Positions 54,791 through 64,000 of a DNA stretch of 64,000 nucleotides are shown in pieces (position 1 is the first letter of the stretch; each line of letters opens with the position of its first letter). This DNA is from Rutpela maculata. Lineage: Eukaryota > Arthropoda > Insecta > Coleoptera > Cerambycidae. The stretch covers positions 50,610,843-50,674,842 of the forward strand of contig OW386290.2 of NCBI GenBank assembly GCA_936432065.2, written 5' to 3'. A program made the position numbers and the translations under genes. The notes below the pieces were generated by a model, which did not search any database, was not told the origin of the DNA, and saw nothing but the letters and a program-made list of their open reading frames with translations.

Positions 54791-57700
54791 CATTAATTTA
54801 AGCAATGATCTAACATACCGCGACATAACAATTTTTCTAACGCTGAAATGAGACATATAATTTTCTGTCTACGTATGCATCGGTTTGAATTAAATAATCG
54901 AAAATAGAGCGCAGAGTAAATAATATTAAATCTTTATAATAGCATCCTCATAATAGCAAATCGATTTATTAGTGCATCTTAAACACCAGGAAGTCCTGCT
55001 AACTTGTTGCCGGTACAAATATGTTTATTTGTAATAAAGTATAAGTACATAAATAAGTAGATTAGCTGGAGAATTACAGTTTGTTTACACGGCTGTTACA
55101 TGATCCTACTACACATCCTGGTGTGTAGTATGATCATGAATAGACTAAACAAAATATTTGCAGATTTATATAGTAGCTGCATAAAAATTAAAAAAAGAAT
55201 CATTTAAAGTTTCAAGTAAAATTTGAAGAGACATTTTTTGAATTTCCAAAATTAGGGGCTTGTACATTACTAGTATAGTGCATTGGAAATTTGTTGCTCG
55301 TTGTGTATTTTTTTTTTAATTTTGAAAATATATAAGACCACTTAAAAATATATTATTTTCACGAATAATTGGAAATACTTTGTTTTTTTTATGTTCACAA
55401 TTATAATCAGGAGACATCTTTGCAATGGTTTGCAGCCTGAATGGAATTCGTAGCTCCAAAAATAAGTTGGCAGTCCCCATTCATAAGGATTAAATTAGAA
55501 AAATATTCAAATTGAATTTAATTAAACATACCCCGCGACGGGCATTAAACAAGTGACTCATTCTAACAAAGAATTTTCAATGTAATTCGTGGATTTACGG
55601 CTACTGAATACACTAAATAGAGTCCAGATATGTAAGTTGTATCAAATATAGTTATAAAATAATCATTAAAAGTTTACTTTGAAACTAATAATTACACCGA
55701 GGTCAGAGTGATATTTAAATAGAAAGGAAGTGATTTCACGAGTCCTGCATAGTTTCCACCTCGACAAATGATTGAACTTTAGATCAAATTTTGAAATTGC
55801 TCGAACAATTTTTTTCCAGTTTTTTATTGGCAAAATCCGAGATGATATTTTTAAACGTTTATTTCGTTTTCTACGGAAAATTTCATAATTACAATTAACT
55901 TTTATTAATAAACGTTAGTATGTAAAATGTTTTACCGAAACTTAAAATGAAAACATTCTGAAATAATTCCCTAAACTTTATTGAACTTAAATAATTTTTT
56001 TTCTCTTCAGTTTTTTTCCTTAAGTCTATGGCTTAGGAGTAAAAAATTCTTGAATGTTTAAAGTGACGTAAATTATCTAATTTTGACGAGCCTGTCTAAG
56101 AACTTAAAATAATTAGTGTTAATTGGGCACATTATAATAATGTTGAAAAGTAGAACTAAGTAGAAATCTGTTTCGTTAGGCAACACTGGGATATATTTTT
56201 GCAAACACTATAAGTGATAAAAATATTTTGATTACCAAAATATCGCAAATATCAGTTAATGATATTGTGTAGTAAGTTGCCAAAAATGGGTCCCTGGATC
56301 CCTGTAACCCAGGAAAACTCCACAACATGATACAAATGAATCCAGAGATAATCTTTAATGAGAATTGGCTACAGATGCATTAACATGGTGTCAGTTTGTC
56401 TACGGAAACATTCAGGACCTTTAGCTGAGAGGCACAAGCTTTTACAGCGCGGTTCGGAAAAAACAATATCCATAACTTTGCTGATGGTGATAATGAAAAA
56501 GACTGTTTCTTTCCCGTAAAGCAACAAATTTGGATCATGGAGGTAGTAAAGTCAGATTAATAAATATTATGCTTTTCAAGGTGAGGTAAAAATGGCTCGG
56601 TCGAAATATGTATCAATTTTACTGCACGTTTCCGTAAAAACATGTTTTCCCGCATGTTTATAGCTGAACGAAAATAGCTGAAAAGTAAAACTTCTTATAT
56701 AAATTAAAGAAAGTTTACCCATATACTTATCAAATCGTTGATCAACAGTTAACTAATACTACAAATTTTATTGACATAAAACTGATCACGATTCGATTCG
56801 CGTTGAATACTAATTTGATTTCGATGTTTTGACCATTGTACTAGATAAAATAAACCGTATTGGGATTCGAAAACGCATTCTATTTATCCTCGATTTCAAT
56901 AGTAATAACCTTTCGCATCGTATCATTACAAAAATCCACTTTCAATGACCTATCGTCCATCATATTTGATGTTAATTAGGTACTCTTGTTACTTTATTCG
57001 ACGCTAATTTGACGTATGGTGGATTGAATTTTCGTTTATTATACGATTCTGGACTCGTTAGTGCAAGTGCTCCACCTGTCATTTTATTATGTTATTATTA
57101 CAATGTACAGTGTAATCAGTCGACATGTTTATGCTTTTCAATTTTGGCAGCCATTTCATTAAATCGTAAAGGTCCTAAATGATAAATGTATACGAGCATA
57201 GTTCCAGTTGATGTTTACTTTCGTGCGACTATAGGAGTGAGGAAAGTATTGTACAGTCGTGGTCACAACAAGGTTTCCAATTTAAAGCAATTTTTGCATA
57301 GGTTAATGCACGTGGTTGCGGTTTTTTCAAGGTTTTGCTATACTTTCGCGGTCTCAAAAAAATGGATTAGCAATAATTTATGTTTAAATGCCAATGACCT
57401 TATGCAAAGTAGATCAAACTATGCCTTTTATTAAACTAAACCTTCGTGACAAATTTTAGCGTAAAATATTTATTTAATCGGATAAAAATCAAATAGGACC
57501 TGGAAATTTCAATCGCTTATTGTGAATCAACTCGTATGAGGGCATTTCCTTTTTCAAAATATAGTTTTTTACTTTTTATTAATGATTGATGGTCTGTGTT
57601 TTAATGTTGGTAAAGGTTGACGGGTACAGACCAGAAAGGTGTTAGGAAAACAGCTTCTTTAAATAGTCGACGTTTGGTCACAATTTATTGACATCCTCGG

Positions 57701-57902
57701 AAATATTTAGATAGGTTTTCCTTTGTCACATTAGATTCAAATAATAAAAAACAACACATTGATATAAACAAATATAACAGCAACTCCTCAACGTATGAGT
57801 AACCTATTCTATACTGATATAAATTATCTGAAACGTAATATGCTAGTAGCTAGCTACAAGGGATATAATTAGCTCAATTCTAATTTCTAATTTAAAAGAA
57901 AA
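54791..57902. other. AT-rich DNA, nothing recognised
   Basis: No repeat end, RNA or coding motif could be supported across this stretch. A frame at 57186-57434 lacks motifs. Confidence 0.4.
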
Positions 57903-58085
57903 ATGTCAACTAAAACAAACTCGAAACACGTAGGAAATAAAATACCAGAGGAAGAATTAATTGAAACCTATAAAATGATAAAGGTAATTAAACAAAACCT
58001 AGCAAACGTACAAGAAAACACAAATTCGACTTGCCAGGACACAAATATTTGCAGCAGAACTTACATCAAATACGGGAAATTCTAG
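57903..58085 (+). CDS. Small lysine/asparagine-rich open frame, unidentified
   Basis: It reads MSTKTNSKHVGNKIPEEELI, then TYKMIKVIKQNLANVQENTN to a stop, with predicted helical segments. Codon use is AT-rich like the surroundings. It could be the start of a lost retroelement ORF or chance. Confidence 0.2.
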   Translation: MSTKTNSKHVGNKIPEEELIETYKMIKVIKQNLANVQENTNSTCQDTNICSRTYIKYGKF

Positions 58086-58174
58086 AACTGATCAAAACAG
58101 AAGGTAAAAAGATTCAAATTATAAATTACAAATCGAAACTTCAAATTTAAACAAAATCTGCAATGCCTATTGTA

Positions 58175-59245
58175 ATCCAGACAACGAATACTCAAAAAAA
58201 AGGTGTAGAGGGAAATTTTAGGGACAGAAAATTTGACTTCGGAACTTTGTTTGGACTAGTCTGGAGATGAACATATCAAAAGTCCCCCCTCCTAGGTGGA
58301 GATCGGGGGGGAAGGGGGGAACCCTAAAAAGGTCCCATTTTCGCTTATATCTCGGAAACTATGCGTCGTAGTGGCTTGACCATTCTATACAGAATTGAAG
58401 CTGACAAAATTTGCTACAAGAGTCACTACTTACATTTGTCGATATGTTGTTCTGTTCTCGAGATATCCGCCCTCGAAATTCGGAAATTGCGGAAAACAAT
58501 TTTTTCTTTGATTTCACTACTTCATTTCATCATCAAGTACCAAGGTCGCTGAACAGCAAAGGAGGTACCGCCTCAGCAAATCTGCCAACATTAATTTCGG
58601 TGAGGATACAGAGATAAATGTGAAACAGGAAGATTTTCTTTCAAACGTCTTCAACAAAAGCCGACTCATCGACATGCTGAAATTGAAGTTACAGACAAAG
58701 GGAATCAGAGTACTTCAAGCCCAGAACGATGCAGATGTACTCATTGTAGACACGGCTGTGGAATTATTTGATACAACCACTGTAGGTGTTATTGGTGAGG
58801 ACGTCGACCTAATAGTACTCTTGATGGCAAAAATCAAAATAATATATATTCTTGAAGGAAATTTAATGCTCTACAACTTCTTTTCTCACGACTTTTTCGT
58901 GGGAACAACATTTGAAAAGTTATCTTAACAAATAGAGCAAAAAACGTGAGGCGAAAAAATTGTTTTCCGCAATTTTCGAATTTTGAGTGCGGATATCTCG
59001 AGAACAGAACAACATATAGCAAATTTTGTCAGCTTCAATTTTGTATAGAGTGGTCAAGCCGCTACGACGCATAGTTTCCGAGATATAAGCGAATAAGCCA
59101 AAAAATGGGACCTTCAAAGTGCCCCCCGCTCACCACCTAGGAGTGGGGACTTTTGATATGTTCATCTCCAGACTAGTCCAAATAAGGTTCCGAAGTCAAA
59201 TTTTCCGACCCTAAAATTTCCCTCTATAATCATTCGTTGCCTGCC
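58175..59245. mobile_element. Family N foldback element, copy 2, carrying a gene fragment
   Basis: Tips ATCCAGACAACGAATAC and GCAACGAATG-type complement are flanked by TA (58173-58174 and 59246-59247). Arms of about 310 bp are inverted and match N copy 1 on the outer 180 bp (GACTAGTCTGGAGATGAAC, ATATCTCGGAAACTATGCG). The inner arms (GTGGCTTGACCATTCTATAC, TTCTCGAGATATCC) are not in copy 1. The centre codes for a PIN-like domain. Confidence 0.85.
58530..58928 (+). pseudogene. PIN-like (FEN1-like) domain fragment inside N copy 2
   Basis: Open reading includes STKVAEQQRRYRLSKSANINF, NKSRLIDMLKLKLQTKGIRV, QAQNDADVLIVDTAVELF and GVIGEDVDLIVLLMAK, then ILEGN before drifting into the right arm. N-K-x-R, then Q-A-x-x-D-A-D and G-E-D-x-D-L acidic clusters are typical of PIN-like domains in a widespread group of arthropod transposon-linked proteins. 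Here it is short of both termini, so the rest of the gene was lost or never captured. Confidence 0.6.
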
Positions 59246-59825
59246 TAATTGACCAAAAATCAAATGTGTAGAAAATACCTCTCTAAATGATTTCAAAGGT
59301 TCCAAATCGTAAGATCTGAATATCTTGCTAGGTAGAAATAGATTTAAGTTTATTCTTCAAAAACCATTTTCTACTGTCTACATTTTTAAATTAAAGTATG
59401 CCAATTTAAAACTAAATTTTCAGTACACCAAGAACGATATTCCCAATAGAAAATCCTCTGTAAAAATAAAAATAACGCGGATAATGTCTGTTATATTATC
59501 ATTACTTCACTATGTTTTATGTTTACAACATATACGTAGGTGAAGCATGTATACTTATAAATATATGAATAAATAAGCATAATGTAATATTAGAAATTTC
59601 TTGCAGTAAGGACGTGACATTCACGACATGAAATGACTTGGTTGAAAGCCGGCATTAAATTGTAATACTTGAATTTTAAAGGTACCGCGTTGTGCCGATT
59701 TCGAGTTTGTATAATTTTTTAAAACTTACCTAACGAACATATGCGTTTAATCAAAATTTATCTATTGATTGTCGCTTTTTAAATGTGAAAATATCTTAAA
59801 ACAGATTTTTGCAGTTACAGATGTA
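59246..59825. other. Nothing recognised
   Basis: A 72-codon frame at 59325-59543 lacks motifs. Confidence 0.4.
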
Positions 59826-60192
59826 CACTTGCTTTTAAAACTTTCGCGTACACCTATTTTTCGCTGTATTAAATCAGGGTTGTAATTAATGAACTCTGAC
59901 ATTTGAAATTTTGAAAAGTCAAAATGTCTTGACTGACAGAGCAAGACAAAGTTTTGATGCTTTCTAAATTAGAAGAAGGGTTGCTACTCATTATGGACTA
60001 GATAAAAGCACTGTTCTACGAGTTTTAGTAGGTATAGTTGTATTTATTTTTTGTTCGTTTTAAATAAATTTTAATTAACTGTCAATGTCATCTTTAACCT
60101 AATCTCAAAATTATCCGTTCACACAGCTAAAATTTTGAAAAATCGTTGTTACTTAATTTTGAATGTGTACGCGAAAGTTTTGAAAGCAAGTG
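59826..60192. mobile_element. Family P TA-transposon relic
   Basis: CACTTGCTTTTAAAACTTTC and complement with CGCGTACAC are flanked by TA (59824-59825 and 60193-60194). A helix-turn-helix remnant lies inside. Confidence 0.78.
59941..60039 (+). pseudogene. Transposase helix-turn-helix remnant
   Basis: The frame reads ARQSFDAF, a stop, then IRRRVATHYGLDKSTVLRVL. The second phrase is a textbook DNA-binding helix-turn-helix of the Tc1/mariner type (RxVAxxxGLxxSTVxRVL). Confidence 0.6.
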
Positions 60193-60398
60193 TACTGCAC
60201 ATTTAAATAGATACACACACACAGGCATATAAAAAATAAAAAAGGTCATGTACATTTTTACCGACTATCATATTTATATATATTTTGGGGCGAATCCGAG
60301 GTTAAAATTGTCACATGTCGTCAATATTTTCATGTAAGCTCAAAAAACAGCTTAGAACAAGCCTGAAATCGGGTAAAAAGTAAATTGAAGAATTAAAT
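60193..60398. other. Nothing recognised
   Basis: Includes a short ACACAC tract at about 60213-60223. Confidence 0.4.
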
Positions 60399-60734
60399 GT
60401 CAGGATTTTGACATAACCTCACAAAAAATCTCACAAAGCACCGCATAAATGGTCAAAAATACATTTAAAAGTAGATTTTAGTTCTTGTGATCACCTTCTT
60501 TTAAATATATTTTTAACCATTTTTGAGGTGTCTTATGGTGATTTTTTGAGGCTATGTCAAAATTCTGATATGATGGGAGAATTGTGACCTGAGATTCAAT
60601 TTCAGTGTTTCAAAATTCACTATAAGTAAAATAGTTTGGTCGTTTCAAGTTTTTCAATATACTTTAAAATGTATTTTTGACCATTTATGAGGTGATTTTT
60701 GAGATTTTTTTGAGGTTATGTCAAAATCCTGACA
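60399..60734. repeat. Family Q: inverted repeat with a third internal copy
   Basis: GTCAGGATTTTGACATAACC...TGGTCAAAAATACATTT (60399-60472) is inverted at 60666-60734 and again, more diverged, at 60500-60570. The target is unknown. Confidence 0.75.
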
Positions 60735-62219
60735 TGATAAGAAAATTCTGACCTCGAATTGGGTTTCAGCTCCTTCTAGCTTTTTTGCTAAACGCCGAGT
60801 AATATTGGCACCCTCACCGTATAGAAACCAGTAAAATTCGAATTATATATAAGATAAAAAAATATTTTTGTTTATTTTTCTTATTAATTACTGCCAGTAT
60901 GCTAATAGGAAAATTGTTGACTTTAGATAAGATAAATAAGCTACAAAATGGTGCCAGCGTACTCGACTTGTTTTGTGTTAGTCATTTAACGATTCTAACG
61001 TCAAGAAACCCTATAGTGAGCATGTGATGAAGAATATCGTGATCCCAACCTTTTTTAAAACAAAAGCACTTACTGCTCAACTTTACGAGCCAATATAATA
61101 GGTAAATTTCAGGTTAGTGACCCCACATGCACTTTATTTTAGTTATTTTACCTACTTCAATTGTTGCTGCGAGCCACATCTAAAATATACACCTAACAAG
61201 TCGTTTTGAGTTACCTTAATAAATGCAGTTTGTTTAAAAATTTTATGAGCGCATTCTGCAAACATAAAACATTTGCAAAGCTTAAAATAAAGTGGCTGCG
61301 AAAATTGCAATAAATCCATTCTTATCATCAAAACATTGTAAATTTAGCCAGGGATCTACGTCAATCACATAAATAAAGCTTTAACAATAAACAAAGAAAG
61401 TGTGTGGTGTTACTGGCATATAAAAATGTCATTATATGCATTGGGAATTTCTGTAGTTAATTAGTAGCTAATTTAAACACGTATTTTACATGTTAATTCA
61501 AATTTATTATGCTCGGCTGCAGATATCAATAATTAATATTAATTTTGTAATTGTAAAACTAGGTTTGGTTTCTATTTTAATTAACTATGTCTGTTCGTTT
61601 GGTGATATAATTGGTGTTAATAATTTTTTTAAGAATCGATATATTTGTCTATAATAAAAACAGAAAACGTTTCAATTGTTTATTAATCTTATTACTCAGG
61701 TAGTTAGCAAAGCATTTAATAACAATAAGCAGATGCACTCGTCTTTTAGAAAGAGCTACGAGTAGAGATCAGGGAATGTCCAAGGACTTGATAGCTAGGG
61801 AGTTGGTGGCAATACAGGTGTATATGATTTAATTGTAATTAACAATAATCTGGATTGAAGATATTGATATTAACAGATCTATTAGAGCAGCTAGGTTGGT
61901 TGCTGCTGATTTTTCATATAAATGAATTCAAATTTTCAAAAAAAAACGCTCCTATATTATTTTATTGTTTCTGTCATTGTTATAAAAATTGTTCATGTAT
62001 CAAATATATAAATAAAAAAATGGTTGGCTGAAATCCATGACTCTGCTTTTTTTATAAAATTAATTGTTAATTTGCAAAAAAGCGCTATTAAGTCTTTTCA
62101 TTGTACTTCGCATTGGTTTTAATTTGTTAGTTTTTATATCCATAAGTGGAGAAAAACATTGTGTACGTTGCTGATTTTCAGAAATATTCCCAATTTATAC
62201 TCAAAGAAATGTCAAAGTA
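60735..62219. other. AT-rich DNA, nothing recognised
   Basis: No feature could be supported. Confidence 0.4.
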
Positions 62220-62580
62220 ATAAAATAAATCAGTGGGGGGATTTTGTCCTGCAAAAGGTGGAGTAGTAATCATTTTGAAATATGTTGCTTAAGTCGAGCC
62301 TTTGTTAAAAAACACAGATTTTCGACCTTGGGAGGGGACGCCATTTTAAAATTAAAAATTGCTTTTCAAAGTAATTCGGCAACACTCGATCCTACGAGAC
62401 AAATGTTCGACAAAATTGAGGATAAAATTTCCTACATTTTCTGTATATACATTTTTATTGTAAGTCTAATAAGTATTTAAAGAGGTACAGCGTCAGAAAG
62501 ATGGATTTAAGAAGAAAAAATGTTTTTTTATTAAATGATGTATGTTTACAACACAACGTATTACGGGACACACTGTATAT
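62220..62580 (-). mobile_element. Probable solo end of a TATACAGTGTGTCCCG transposon
   Basis: CGGGACACACTGTATA at 62563-62578 is a TA-transposon end. The 78-codon plus frame before it (62244-62480) has no motif. The left limit is uncertain. Confidence 0.4.
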
Positions 62581-63384
62581 ACATACAAGCAAAGGAAAAG
62601 GAAAAATAATTGTAAAAAACATTAGAATATTTCTTGGGACTACTTAGATAGCGATGCAAGCTTTGTAAAAATAACACAGGCCGACAAAAAGGGGGGGGGC
62701 TGTTCTTTTGAACATGTCGAAACCGATTCTGATATTAAAAAAAAATCGCCCGCATCAGTTTTTGTCCACCACCTCTTCCATCCCCTAAAAAGAGTAAAAA
62801 AAATCAAAAGGTCTTGTCCTAAGGTTCTGATGTAACTTTTCTGAAGTATTTTGACGCGCTGAAGCCAAATTTTGGCAAACAAAAATTCTATCGTGTCACT
62901 TTCCCTCTGCCACCCGTATGAGATAAAAGAAGGAAACTGGGTGAGACTGGAAGGCTCCTAATTCTTCGGGCCGATTATCATAATTGATAATAATGTAGGT
63001 CTTTATTTGGGCGAAATTCGCTTACAATTCGCTCTTCTACTTAACTCTACATTTAATACTTGAACAGTTTCATAAAGGAATATAAAAATATTCGTGCACT
63101 GGCATTTTTTTCTCAACTAGATCCCAGAAGAAGACATGACAGACTTCGGTGAAAGTTAACTTGCATGCTGCTTGTCAGGCAATGGCATGAGAGTTATGTT
63201 ATGAGCGAGGTTATGAGTTATGTATTTGTATATACAGCTAGTTCCAAACGTCAAGCTACGCTTCGTTCTGCACTTTTATTTCGTCAAGAGGCATCTACAG
63301 AACGTCAGAAAACTCCACGATGCGATGGTTCGATTTAAGGACAGTAAATCGAAAACACGTCACTTATGCAATATTATACCACAG
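62581..63384. other. Nothing recognised
   Basis: A G run (62689-62698) and C/T-rich DNA near 62770; no gene. Confidence 0.4.
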
Positions 63385-63465
63385 GTATATGTGCAATTGT
63401 GTGCAATTATCGTGCAATATATGTACAATATGTATGCAATATGTGTGCAATATTGCAATTGTGGG
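63385..63465. repeat. Degenerate TGTGCAAT tandem
   Basis: TGTGCAAT, CGTGCAAT, TATGCAAT and TGTGCAAT recur irregularly about every 10-18 bp. Confidence 0.7.
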
Positions 63466-63554
63466 ACACATAATCAAGTGATTGCCCCCTCGACGTCACG
63501 CTTGTGCAGGCAGAGAAGTAACTTTAGAAAATGGAATTCTAAAATGTAATTCTG

Positions 63555-63772
63555 AAACTTTACTTTTTAGACATAAACATGTCACACATTAAACAACCAC
63601 CAAATCCAAAGCCAAGACTGTCCGGAAATGGTTACACTTTTTGAAAAAACGCAGACACGTCCATCACTCCCCAGCATTGCCAGTGTTGGATTTGGAATCA
63701 AACTCAGTACACGATAGACAACGTGGCCAAGCAGACTCGCCGTACAGCACGCTCTAGCCATCTGCCGTGCCG
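63555..63772 (-). mobile_element. tRNA-derived SINE, copy 2
   Basis: On the minus strand it reads GGCTAGAGCGTGCTGTAC (A-box region) and GTTTGATTCC (weakened B box at 63694-63703). AACACTGGCAATGCTGG and TTTTTCAAAAAGTGTAACC follow. Order and spacing match copy 1 at 43772. Confidence 0.75.
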
Positions 63773-63911
63773 ATATAAAAATAAAGCAAACTCACTGGAT
63801 GCAAAGTATTTGAAATATAAAGCAAAGCCATGTCCGCACCCAAATTAAAAACAGGACCTATTGCGTTACACGATGCATTATCCGTATCCATTCTCTCCCT
63901 TAATTGACCGT

Positions 63912-64000
63912 GCAGAGTGAGAGTGCGTTTATTTTCGGTTTATTATAAATATTTAAAAAATCATAAATGGTATAATCTTTAAAATAGTTTCAGATACTTC
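63912..64000 (+). mobile_element. Family G left end, cut by the window edge
   Basis: GCAGAGTGAGAGTGCGTTTA, TTTCGGTTTATTATAAATAT and AGTTTCAGATACTTC match the left ends at 41408 and 53922. The tip itself has diverged. Confidence 0.7.

Overview
This window is AT-rich, repeat-dense animal DNA, most likely from an insect and possibly a beetle. The evidence is the mix of decayed Tc1/mariner transposases, jockey-type LINE fragments, TTAA-, TA- and 8-bp-duplication miniature transposons (MITEs), a tRNA-derived SINE, and an arthropod-style SWIM zinc-finger gene fragment. No intact host protein-coding gene could be proved. Nearly every open frame is a decayed transposon piece or chance. It reads as an intergenic or intronic transposon graveyard with many nested insertions, several of which can be dated relative to each other because the empty site can be read.

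Layout. 1-1.5 kb: nothing recognised. 1.5-4.6 kb: a foldback repeat (family R) whose loop holds a 1,972-bp mariner-like element with about 430-bp inverted repeats and a frameshifted transposase. 4.6-5.1 kb: a hAT-type MITE with a clean 8-bp duplication. 5.26-7.0 kb: an inverted/tandem element built from an 806-bp monomer, each long arm carrying a convincing type I hammerhead ribozyme. 7.6-8.2 kb: a possible chemoreceptor-like pseudogene. 8.3-9.4 kb: repeat family A interrupted by a 443-bp foldback element. 12.3-13.5 kb: a SWIM-domain gene fragment with an intron, split by a 582-bp hairpin element. 15.5-16.4 kb: a multi-layer palindrome with a 41-bp satellite. 20.5-21.8 kb: copies of A and R. 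22.0-22.9 kb: a GC-richer stretch with splice-like signals, the best candidate for a host gene 5' end. 23-28 kb: hAT remnants, three copies of a TA-flanked MITE (family J) and a LINE. 31-33 kb: a MITE and two reverse transcriptase fragments. 34-36 kb: R, then A split by a 1,229-bp element with a GTGT duplication. 37.7-39.4 kb: a mariner relic holding two further insertions. 40-42.6 kb: an F-family foldback, a LINE split by a TTAA element, and a HARBI1-like relic. 43.8 kb and 63.6 kb: two SINE copies. 44.6-46.1 kb and 58.2-59.2 kb: two N-family foldbacks, one carrying a gene fragment and the other holding an F element exactly on its dyad. 49.6-51.3 kb: two A copies. 52-54.8 kb: palindromic repeats, a recombinase-like fragment and a second LINE split by a TTAA element. 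60-64 kb: smaller repeats.

The most notable item is the hammerhead-bearing element. Its 806-bp head-to-tail period, its partial inverted copy, 11-bp flanking direct repeats and matching ribozymes on both strands resemble Penelope-like pseudo-LTRs or animal retrozymes. A second theme is insertion of TA-specific transposons at or near the centre of existing palindromes.
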